This document shows, piece by piece, positions 8,374 to 14,154 of a DNA stretch of 15,360 bases. Numbering within the stretch: position 1 is the first letter of the stretch; the number at the start of each line of letters is the position of its first letter. This stretch comes from Burkholderiaceae bacterium (lineage in GTDB: Bacteria > Pseudomonadota > Gammaproteobacteria > Burkholderiales > Burkholderiaceae_C), in the NCBI GenBank assembly GCA_025458585.1, contig JALOSD010000022.1:1-15360 (forward strand), written 5' to 3'. The position numbers and the translations under genes were made by a program. The notes under the pieces are model-generated. The model saw only the letters and a program-made list of their open reading frames with translations, was not told the DNA's origin and made no database searches.

Positions 8374-9903
8374 TCAGGCGATCTTGAACCGCGCCACCGA
8401 CTGGCGCAGCTCGGCGGCGGTGTTCGACAGCTCGCGCACCATCTGCGCGGTCGAGCGCGTGCCGTCGCCGGTCTGCTCGGTGACGGCGAAGATGTGCTGG
8501 ATGTTCGTCGCGACGACGTTGGCCTGCTGCGCCTCGGCGAGCGCCTGCGCCGAGATCGCCGCGATCAGGTCGGAGAGCTGGCGCGTGACGCGGTCGATGT
8601 CGGCGAGCGCGGCGCCGGCAGCGTCTGACAGCTTCGTGCCCTCGACGACACCGTGCGTGCTGCGCTCCATCGCCGCCACCGCGTCGGCGGTGTCGGTCTG
8701 GATCGTCTTCACGAGCACGGCGATCTGCTTCGTCGCGTCGGCCGAGCGCTCGGCCAGCCGCTGCACCTCCTCGGCGACGACGGAGAAGCCGCGCCCGGCC
8801 TCGCCGGCCGAGGCGGCCTGGATCGCGGCGTTGAGCGCGAGCACGTTGGTCTGCTCGGTGATGTCGCTGATCAGCTCGGTGATCTCGCCGATCTCCTGCG
8901 AGCTCTCGCCGAGGCGCTTGATGCGCTTGGACGTGTCCTGGATCTGCTCGCGGATCTGGTTCATGCCGCCGATCGTGTCCTGCACCGCGGCCAGGCCCGT
9001 GTCGGCGGCCTGCAACGAGCGCTTCGCGACCTCGGCCGTCTGCTGCGCCTGCGCCGACACGTCGTTGATGCGCCCGGCCATCTGCAGCACCGACTCGCCG
9101 GTGGCGCGGATCTCGCGCAGCTGCTCGGTCGACGCGGCGAGCAGCTCGACCGAGTTCGCCTCGACCTGCTCGGTCGTCTCGGTCACGCGGTTGGCCGTGG
9201 CCTGCACCTGCGCGACGAGGCTGCGCAGCTCCTCGACGGTGTAGTTGACCGAGTCGGCGATCGCGCCGGTGATGTCCTCGGTGACGGTGGCCTGCTGCGT
9301 CAGGTCGCCCTCGGCGACCGCCTGCAGCTCGTTCATCAGACGCAGGATCGCGGCCTGGTTGGCGTCGTTGACCCGCTTGGCCTCGAGCTCCTGCCGCTCG
9401 GCCTGCGCGCGCTCGTGCTGCGCCTGCAGCGCACGCTGCGCCTGGTCGCCGACGACGAGGCGCACGACGCCCCAGGCGCCGAGCAGCAGCGTGAGCGCGC
9501 CGCCGGCGGCCAGCACGAGCGGCCAGCCGGCGAGGCCGCCGACGACGATGCCGGCAGCGAGCGCGACCAGCCCGACGGCGCCCGCGCCCATCAGCAGCTG
9601 CTGCTGACGCGCCACCGGCAGCTTGCCGATCAGCGGCAGCGACGCCGCGGCGGCGGCAGCGGGGGCCGCGGGCGCGTCGCCGGGCAGGTTCGACGGCATC
9701 GCCTCGGTCAGGATCGACGACGGGTCGTCGAAGTTCAACGTGTCGGCCGCGAGCGCGCCGGCGGGCGCGAGCGTCGAGCCGCCGAGGTCCTCGTCGTCGA
9801 GGCGGTCGAACGGCGATTCGTCGTCGTGCCGGCTGCCGGCGGCGCCGGCACGCGCGGCCGGGCGGCCGGGCGGCGTGCCTCGGACTCGGTCCAGGATGTT
9901 CAT
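8374..9903 (-). CDS. Methyl-accepting chemotaxis protein of the Pil-Chp cluster (PilJ position), no periplasmic sensor
   Basis: This is the receptor that would feed the hub kinase through PilI. The 509-aa product has a disordered cytoplasmic N-terminus (1-100), then two membrane helices (about 103-122 and 128-151) separated by a loop of only about five residues. A HAMP-like stretch (about 180-230) and a long MCP coiled coil follow, with the conserved hairpin tip DITEQTNVLALNAAIQAASAGEAGRGFSVVAEEV split about residues 347-380. Canonical PilJ has a large periplasmic domain between its two membrane helices; that domain is absent here. I chose the ATG at 9901-9903 because a GAGAG stretch precedes it and MNILDRVRG looks like a natural start. 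An ATG at 9963 would add 20 low-complexity residues and has no ribosome site. The gene lies between pilI and the hub kinase. MCP identity is firm; orthology to pilJ rests on position. Confidence 0.9.
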   Translation of the reverse strand: MNILDRVRGTPPGRPAARAGAAGSRHDDESPFDRLDDEDLGGSTLAPAGALAADTLNFDDPSSILTEAMPSNLPGDAPAAPAAAAAASLPLIGKLPVARQQQLLMGAGAVGLVALAAGIVVGGLAGWPLVLAAGGALTLLLGAWGVVRLVVGDQAQRALQAQHERAQAERQELEAKRVNDANQAAILRLMNELQAVAEGDLTQQATVTEDITGAIADSVNYTVEELRSLVAQVQATANRVTETTEQVEANSVELLAASTEQLREIRATGESVLQMAGRINDVSAQAQQTAEVAKRSLQAADTGLAAVQDTIGGMNQIREQIQDTSKRIKRLGESSQEIGEITELISDITEQTNVLALNAAIQAASAGEAGRGFSVVAEEVQRLAERSADATKQIAVLVKTIQTDTADAVAAMERSTHGVVEGTKLSDAAGAALADIDRVTRQLSDLIAAISAQALAEAQQANVVATNIQHIFAVTEQTGDGTRSTAQMVRELSNTAAELRQSVARFKIA

Positions 9904-9969
9904 CGCTTGCTCTCTCGGGTCGGAGGGGGAGGTCGAAGGGCGCGCGGGGGTCAGCGTGGGCATGGCGGC

Positions 9970-10491
9970 TCAGCGGGTGATGGCGAGGAACCGCTCGTCC
10001 TCGGCGAGTGCCGACAGCACGATCTCCTGCCACGGACGGCCGTCGGCGTCGTGGTAGGGGGTGCCGGCGAAGGCCGGCCGATCGTCGGCCGGGGCGGCTG
10101 CGGCTTCGAGCTGGCCGGCGCTGCGCAGGCCGGCCAGGCGGTCGACGAGCAGCGCGGCGTTGACGCCGGCGCGCGGCGCGAGCGCGACGACGCGTGCGGC
10201 GTCGCGCGGCGCGACCGACGTCGGCGCGAGGCCGAGGAACTCGCCGAGGTCGACGACCGCGTACAGGCCGCCGCGCAGGTTCGCGACGCCGGCGAACCAG
10301 GACGCGGTGTGCGGCACCGGCAGCAGCGCGGGCAGCGCGAAGATCTCGCCCGCCTGGTCGAGCGGGAACAGCAGCCCCTGGCCGCGGCACTCGACGGCCA
10401 GCCACGACGGCGCGCGCGGCTGCTCCTGCACCGAGCGCAGGCGCTCGGCGAGCCGGGTCTGCAGCGCCCTCAGGGCGTCCTTGTCGGCCAT
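9970..10491 (-). CDS. pilI: CheW-like coupling protein PilI
   Basis: This adaptor would link the MCP to the hub kinase in the cytoplasmic signalling array. It has 173 aa, a usual length for PilI, with one CheW domain from about residue 28: SWLAVECRGQGLLFPLDQAGEIF opens the beta-barrel, VPHTASWFAGVANLRGGLYAVVDLGEFLG carries the conserved core (GVANLRG with VVDL), and NAALLVDRLAGLR gives a later strand. The N-terminal 27 residues form a charged helix (LRALQTRLAERLRSV). It lies 34 bp after pilH and 66 bp before the preferred MCP start (6 bp before the alternative). No clear ribosome site is visible before the ATG, so translation may depend on the upstream gene. Confidence 0.9.
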   Translation of the reverse strand: MADKDALRALQTRLAERLRSVQEQPRAPSWLAVECRGQGLLFPLDQAGEIFALPALLPVPHTASWFAGVANLRGGLYAVVDLGEFLGLAPTSVAPRDAARVVALAPRAGVNAALLVDRLAGLRSAGQLEAAAAPADDRPAFAGTPYHDADGRPWQEIVLSALAEDERFLAITR

Positions 10492-10525
10492 CGCACGGCG
10501 GCAGGGTGGAAGGTGGCGGGGAACG

Positions 10526-10891
10526 TCAGTCGAAGGCGCGGATCTTGGCGATCAGCTCGCCGGCGTCGACCGGCTTGACGACGTAGTCGCGCGCGCCCTG
10601 GCGCAAGCCCCAGACGCGGTCGGTTTCCTGGTTCTTGCTCGTGCACATGATCACCGGCACGCCGGCGTAGCGCGGGTCGCGCGTGATCGAGCGCGTGAGC
10701 TGGAAGCCGTTCTGGCCCGGCATCACGACGTCCATCAGGATCAGGTCCGGGCGCTCCTCGGCCAGCCGCCGCTGGGCGTCGTCGCCGTTCTGCGCGGTGC
10801 GCACCTGGAAGCCGGCGCGGCCGAGCACGTCGGACAGGTGGTGGAGCTCGGTCTTCGAGTCGTCGACGACCAGGATCTTGCGTATCGTCAT
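10526..10891 (-). CDS. pilH: Response regulator PilH (single receiver domain)
   Basis: A stand-alone CheY-like receiver of 121 aa with no output domain. The acidic pair is D10/D11 (ILVVDDSKTE), the phospho-acceptor is Asp54 (LILMDVVMPGQNGF), the switch threonine is Thr84 (VIMCTSK) and the conserved lysine is Lys106 (VVKPVD). The WGLRQGARDYVVKP ending is typical of PilH. In Pseudomonas, PilH opposes or balances PilG, acting with the retraction side of twitching or as a phosphate sink; that role is transferred by homology and position. It starts 50 bp after pilG, and a short AGGGGA-type stretch precedes the ATG. A GC-rich hairpin lies in the gap before it. Confidence 0.92.
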   Translation of the reverse strand: MTIRKILVVDDSKTELHHLSDVLGRAGFQVRTAQNGDDAQRRLAEERPDLILMDVVMPGQNGFQLTRSITRDPRYAGVPVIMCTSKNQETDRVWGLRQGARDYVVKPVDAGELIAKIRAFD

Positions 10892-10909
10892 CGGGGTCCC
10901 CTGCGAACG

Positions 10910-10930
10910 GCGCCGGCTGCGCGCCGGCGC
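10910..10930. other. Perfect 8-bp hairpin between pilG and pilH
   Basis: The arms gcgccggc (10910-10917) and gccggcgc (10923-10930) pair perfectly around a 5-base loop, 12 bases after the pilG stop and 19 bases before the pilH start. There is no T-run, so it is more likely an mRNA processing or stability element, or partial attenuation, than a full terminator. Confidence 0.4.
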
Positions 10931-10941
10931 GGCGGCGGCGA

Positions 10942-11346
10942 TCAGGCCGGCTGGCGGCGGTGCTGCTCGACGGCGCGCAGCAGCTGTTCCTTCGTGAACG
11001 GCTTGGTCAGGTAGTCCTGCGAGCCGACCATGCGTCCGCGCGCCTTGTCGAACAGGCCGTCCTTCGACGACAGCATGATCACCGGCACGTCGGCGAAGCG
11101 CGGGTTGCGCTTGATGATCGCGCAGGTCTGATAGCCGTCCAGCCGCGGCATCAGGATGTCGCAGAAGATCAGCTCGGGGTCGTGGTCGTTGACCTTGGCC
11201 AGGGCGTCGAAGCCGTCCTCGGCCAGCACGACCTGGTAGCCGCCCTGGCCGAGAAAGATCTCGGCACTGCGGCGGATCGTATTGCTGTCATCGATGACCA
11301 GCACCTTGGTCCCCGGCGGCGGGGGGTCCGCGAATCCGTCACTCAC
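10942..11346 (-). CDS. pilG: Response regulator PilG (single receiver domain)
   Basis: A 134-aa stand-alone receiver with a Pro-rich N-terminal tail (residues 1-13). It has acidic residues D19/D20 (VLVIDDSNTIRRSAEIFL), phospho-acceptor Asp63 (IFCDILMPRLDGYQ), a switch serine at 93 (VIMLSSKDG) and Lys115 (DYLTKPFTKEQL). The motifs NTIRRSAEIFL and SSKDGLFDKARGRMVGS are characteristic of PilG. In Pseudomonas, PilG promotes pilus extension and cAMP synthesis downstream of the hub kinase. The start is GTG (11344-11346), supported by a strong GAGGAG ribosome site eight bases upstream. Its gap from the rubredoxin gene is 185 bp and contains hairpins, so pilG may have its own promoter there. Confidence 0.94.
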   Translation of the reverse strand: MSDGFADPPPPGTKVLVIDDSNTIRRSAEIFLGQGGYQVVLAEDGFDALAKVNDHDPELIFCDILMPRLDGYQTCAIIKRNPRFADVPVIMLSSKDGLFDKARGRMVGSQDYLTKPFTKEQLLRAVEQHRRQPA

Positions 11347-11440
11347 GACGCGTTCTCCTCAACGACATCCCGATCCAGCATCGGCCCGAAAGGCGCGAGG
11401 CTTGATCATCGGTCGGCGCCCGCCGATGTGTTCCCGGCAA

Positions 11441-11483
11441 TTGCGCCAAAAAAGACGCGCAAACGACCGTCAGATCGCGGTCG
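11441..11483. terminator. Two small hairpins with a T6 run (minus strand) between rubredoxin and pilG
   Basis: Read on the minus strand, a 6-bp stem (arms at 11464-11469 and 11478-11483, CGACCG/CGGTCG) is followed about ten bases later by a second inverted repeat, ttgcgc N10 gcgcaa (11441-11462), whose loop contains six Ts. It lies about 50 bases past the rubredoxin stop and may act as a partial terminator. The rest of the 185-bp gap (11347-11531) holds only the pilG ribosome site and GC-rich DNA with no gene that I can see. Confidence 0.35.
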
Positions 11484-11531
11484 CCGCCGCCAGGGCCCGG
11501 CGCGGCACCTGCCGCCCGCGCCGCCCGGCGG

Positions 11532-11705
11532 TCAGATCTGCACCATCTCGAAGTCTTCCTTGCGCGCGCCGCACTCCGGGCACGTCCAGTTCAACGGCAC
11601 GTCGGCCCAGGCCGTGCCCGGCGCAATGCCGTGTTCAGGATCTCCGAGCGACTCGTCGTAGATCCATCCGCAGATCAGGCACATCCAGGTCTTGGGCTCG
11701 CTCAC
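11532..11705 (-). CDS. Rubredoxin
   Basis: A small one-electron carrier of 57 aa with one iron held by four cysteines. The two CxxC pairs are plain: WMCLICGWIYDESLGDPE (Cys9, Cys12) and LNWTCPECGARKEDFEMV (Cys42, Cys45). The canonical YDE, GDP, GIAPGTAW and KEDFE positions are all present, and the length is exactly that of bacterial rubredoxins. Translation begins at a GTG (11703-11705), giving MSEPKTW; the only in-frame ATG downstream (Met8) would cut into the first cysteine loop. No clear Shine-Dalgarno is visible. It is the first gene of the minus-strand unit that continues into pilG, with a 185-bp gap, and is divergent from the ThiD-like gene. Rubredoxin at the head of this pil cluster is a recurring betaproteobacterial arrangement as I recall it; its partner reductase is not in the window. 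Confidence 0.95.
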   Translation of the reverse strand: MSEPKTWMCLICGWIYDESLGDPEHGIAPGTAWADVPLNWTCPECGARKEDFEMVQI

Positions 11706-11722
11706 GGTGGCTGGTCAGTCAC

Positions 11723-11743
11723 TACAATGGATTTTCGATTGTA
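11723..11743. promoter_or_regulatory. Face-to-face TACAAT boxes between divergent genes
   Basis: The sequence reads tacaat N9 attgta, an inverted repeat in the most AT-rich part of the divergent region. Each arm is a good -10 hexamer (5 of 6 to TATAAT): 11723-11728 for rightward transcription to the ThiD-like gene and hemL, and 11738-11743 on the minus strand for leftward transcription to rubredoxin. No convincing -35 boxes are seen, so activators may be needed, or the repeat may instead be a protein-binding site. Confidence 0.4.
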
Positions 11744-11752
11744 TGCATGGGG

Positions 11753-11808
11753 GTGCCCGTGCCGGCCGCCTGGACCGCGGGCACGTCGCGACGGCGCCCG
11801 CCGTCGCG
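11753..11808 (+). other. Structured leader upstream of the ThiD-like gene
   Basis: Two inverted repeats lie in the probable 5' UTR. The first is gtgcccg (11753-11759) with cgggcac (11778-11784). The second is a perfect 10-bp pair, cgcgacggcg (11787-11796) with cgccgtcgcg (11799-11808), separated by only two bases. No TPP riboswitch core or other known riboswitch was recognised. From the putative rightward -10 box the leader would be about 115 bases. Confidence 0.4.
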
Positions 11809-11850
11809 GGCGGTGCCGACTGCACCCCGTACCCCTGCCGGACCGCCGCC

Positions 11851-12804
11851 ATGACTTCCGACCCCTCCCCGTCTGGCAACACCCCCGACCCCGAAGCCGA
11901 CGCCCCCGCGCCGGCGTGCGTGCTCAGCTTCAACGCCGGCGACCCGAGCGGCGCCGGCGGCAGCGCGGGCGACGTCACGACGATCGCCGCGATGGGCGCG
12001 CACCCGCTGCCGGTGCTCACCGGCATCCTGATGCGCGACACCGCCGAGGTGTTCGACGACCATCCGCTCGAGCCGGAGACGGTCGTCGAGCAGGCGCGCA
12101 GCATCCTCGAGGACGTGACCGTCGCCGCGTGGAAGGTCGGCTTCCTGGGCAGCGCCGAGGTCGTCGGCGCCGTCGCCGAGATCCTGTCGGACTACCCCGA
12201 CGTGCCGCTCGTGGCCTACATGCCTGGGCTCGCGTGGATGGCCGACGATGCGCAGCAGGCCTACCTTGATGCGTTTCGCGAGCTCGTGCTGCCGGCCACC
12301 GAGGTGCTGGTGGGCAACCACAAGACGCTGACCGACTTCCTGCTGCCCGAGTGGGACAACGAACGTCCGCCGTCGGCGCGCGAACTGGCGGTGGCGGCCG
12401 GTGAACACGGCACGCGCTACGTGCTCGTCACCGGCATCATGCTGCCGTCCAAGGGCAGCGAGCAGTACATCGACAACGTGCTCGCGTCGCCGCAGGGCGC
12501 GATCACGGGCGAGAAGTTCGAGCTGTTCGAGGCCTCGTTCGTCGGCGCCGGCGACACGCTGTCGGCCGCGCTCGCGGCGCTGCTCGCCTCGGGCGCCGAC
12601 CTCACCGCCGCCGTCGGCGAGGCGCTGGCGTTCCTCGACCAGAGCCTCGACGCGGGCTTCCGCCCCGGCATGGGCAACGTCGTGCCCGACCGCTTCTTCT
12701 GGGCCCTGCCGCCCGCCGACGAGGAAGGCGACGCCGACGCGGGTGGCGGCGAACCCGAGCCGCCGCCGGACGAGTCGAAGCCGGCCTCCCGTCGCATCCA
12801 TTGA
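11851..12804 (+). CDS. ThiD-like kinase (hydroxymethylpyrimidine/phosphomethylpyrimidine kinase family), divergent
   Basis: A ribokinase-fold small-molecule kinase of 317 aa. The N-terminal FNAGDPSGAGGSAGDVTTIAAMG corresponds to the ThiD motif DPSGGAGIQAD, and FVGAGDTLSAAL (residues 230-241, Asp235) is the anion-hole and catalytic motif. ThiD enzymes normally have GTGC with a catalytic Cys here, while pyridoxal kinases (PdxK/PdxY) have G-x-GD, as seen in this protein. The ALTAQNT segment of ThiD, which holds a substrate-binding Gln, reads LTGILMRDT. The first 20 residues and the last 28 (acidic, Pro/Glu-rich) look like disordered extensions. I chose the ATG at 11851 because homology begins near residue 22; an upstream open frame to 11692 would overlap the divergent promoter and the rubredoxin gene. 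hemL follows after one nucleotide. The family is clear; the substrate is not. Confidence 0.78.
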   Translation: MTSDPSPSGNTPDPEADAPAPACVLSFNAGDPSGAGGSAGDVTTIAAMGAHPLPVLTGILMRDTAEVFDDHPLEPETVVEQARSILEDVTVAAWKVGFLGSAEVVGAVAEILSDYPDVPLVAYMPGLAWMADDAQQAYLDAFRELVLPATEVLVGNHKTLTDFLLPEWDNERPPSARELAVAAGEHGTRYVLVTGIMLPSKGSEQYIDNVLASPQGAITGEKFELFEASFVGAGDTLSAALAALLASGADLTAAVGEALAFLDQSLDAGFRPGMGNVVPDRFFWALPPADEEGDADAGGGEPEPPPDESKPASRRIH

Positions 12805-12805
12805 C

Positions 12806-14092
12806 ATGAACAACGCCGAACTCTTCGCCCGCGCCCAGCGCGTCATTCCCGGCGGCGTCAACTCGCCCGTGCGCGCGTTCCGCGCCGTCGGCGGCACGCC
12901 GCGCTTCATCGCCCGCGCGCAAGGCCCCTACATGTGGGACGCCGAGGGCCGTCGCTACATCGACTACATCGGCTCGTGGGGGCCGATGATCCTCGGCCAT
13001 GGCCATCCGGCGGTGCTCGAGGCGGTGCAGAAGGCCGCGGCCGACGGCTTCAGCTTCGGCGCGCCGACCGAGCGCGAAGTCGAGCTCGCCGAGGCGATCA
13101 TCGCCCGCGTGCCGAGCATCGAGCAGGTGCGGCTCGTGTCCAGCGGCACCGAGGCGGCGATGAGTGCGCTGCGCCTGGCGCGCGGCGCCACCGGCCGGCC
13201 GATGATCGTCAAGTTCGAGGGCTGCTACCACGGCCACGCCGACGCGCTGCTCGTCAAGGCCGGCTCGGGGCTCGCGACCTTCGGCCACCCGACGAGCGCC
13301 GGCGTGCCCGCCGAAGTCGTGCAGCACACGCTGGTGCTCGAGTACAACAACCTCGCCCAGCTCGACGAGGCGTTCAAGGTCCACGGCGATCGCATCGCCT
13401 GCGTGATGGTCGAGCCGATCGCCGGCAACATGAACTTCGTGCGCGCGAGCCTGCCGTTCATGTCGCTGCTGCGCGAGTTGTGCACGAAGCACGGTGCACT
13501 CCTGGTGTTCGACGAGGTGATGACGGGCTTTCGCGTCGCGCTGGGCGGCGCGCAGAGCCTGTACGCCGAGCAGATCCGCGGCTTCGCGCCCGACATGAGC
13601 GTGTTCGGCAAGGTCATCGGCGGCGGCATGCCGCTGGCGGCCTTCGGCGGGCCGAAGCGCATCATGGAGCAGCTCGCGCCGCTGGGGCCCGTCTACCAGG
13701 CCGGCACGCTCAGCGGCAACCCCGTGGCCACCGCCTGCGGGCTCGCGACGCTGGCCGAAATCTCGAAGCCCGGCTTCTTCGACGCCCTGGCGGCGAAGAC
13801 GCAGTCCCTCGTGCAGGGCCTGCTCGCGGCAGCGCGCGACGCCGGCGTGCCGATGGCCGGCGACAGCGAGGGCGGCATGTTCGGCTTCTTCTTCGCCGAC
13901 CACCTGCCACAAAACTACGCTGCCGTGATGGCCACCGACAAGGAGCGTTTCAACCGCTTCTTCCACGCGATGCTCGAGCGCGGCGTCTACCTCGCGCCGG
14001 CGCTGTACGAGGCGGGGTTCGTCAGCGCGGCGCACGGCGACGACGACATCGCCGCCACCGTCGCCGCGGCGCGCGAGGCGCTGCGCGCCTGA
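12806..14092 (+). CDS. hemL: Glutamate-1-semialdehyde 2,1-aminomutase
   Basis: This cytoplasmic PLP-dependent enzyme converts glutamate-1-semialdehyde to 5-aminolevulinate in the C5 route of haem and tetrapyrrole synthesis. The 428-aa length is the usual one. Visible motifs are the N-terminal RVIPGGVNSPVRAFRAVGG, the phosphate-binding SSGTEA (113-118), the FEGCYHGHAD loop (137-146), VFDEVMTGFR with the pyridine-nitrogen Asp236, and FGKVIGGGMP with the PLP lysine Lys269. YQAGTLSGNPVATA follows near 288. The ATG lies one base after the stop of the ThiD-like gene, so the two are almost certainly co-transcribed and translationally coupled. The frame is open far upstream, but homology starts exactly at MNNAELFARAQ. 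Nothing is missing or broken. It is convergent to the phosphofructokinase gene with 62 bp between the stops. Confidence 0.97.
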   Translation: MNNAELFARAQRVIPGGVNSPVRAFRAVGGTPRFIARAQGPYMWDAEGRRYIDYIGSWGPMILGHGHPAVLEAVQKAAADGFSFGAPTEREVELAEAIIARVPSIEQVRLVSSGTEAAMSALRLARGATGRPMIVKFEGCYHGHADALLVKAGSGLATFGHPTSAGVPAEVVQHTLVLEYNNLAQLDEAFKVHGDRIACVMVEPIAGNMNFVRASLPFMSLLRELCTKHGALLVFDEVMTGFRVALGGAQSLYAEQIRGFAPDMSVFGKVIGGGMPLAAFGGPKRIMEQLAPLGPVYQAGTLSGNPVATACGLATLAEISKPGFFDALAAKTQSLVQGLLAAARDAGVPMAGDSEGGMFGFFFADHLPQNYAAVMATDKERFNRFFHAMLERGVYLAPALYEAGFVSAAHGDDDIAATVAAAREALRA

Positions 14093-14133
14093 GCGCGCCC
14101 ACACCGGGCAGCCGCAAGGCACCGCGGGCGCAT

Positions 14134-14145
14134 CGAGCGCGCTCG
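14134..14145. terminator. 12-bp palindrome between convergent hemL and pfk
   Basis: cgagcgcgctcg is a perfect palindrome in the 62-bp gap between the two stop codons. It could form part of a bidirectional terminator but has no flanking T-run. Such palindromes arise easily at this base composition. Confidence 0.25.
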
Positions 14146-14154
14146 GCGCCGGCC

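Noticed and set aside
3951..8387. Open frame of 1478 codons on the plus strand opposite the hub kinase
   Set aside because: Arg/Gly/Val-rich translation without domain logic. It is a shadow of the GC-rich hub kinase gene, whose conserved motifs lie on the minus strand.
8336..10405. Open frame of 689 codons on the minus strand over pilI and the MCP gene
   Set aside because: Arg-rich alternate frame; pilI and the MCP are complete in their own frames.
11692..11850. Longer N-terminus for the ThiD-like kinase (start at 11692 or 11743)
   Set aside because: The extra residues have no family resemblance. The 11692 start lies within the divergent rubredoxin gene, and both run through the leader hairpins.
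11706..11850. TPP riboswitch upstream of the ThiD-like gene
   Set aside because: The conserved THI-box core (CTGAGA and its partner motifs) was not found; only simple hairpins are present.
12401..12805. Upstream extension of the hemL frame
   Set aside because: It is an alternate frame of the ThiD-like gene; homology to HemL starts at the ATG at 12806.
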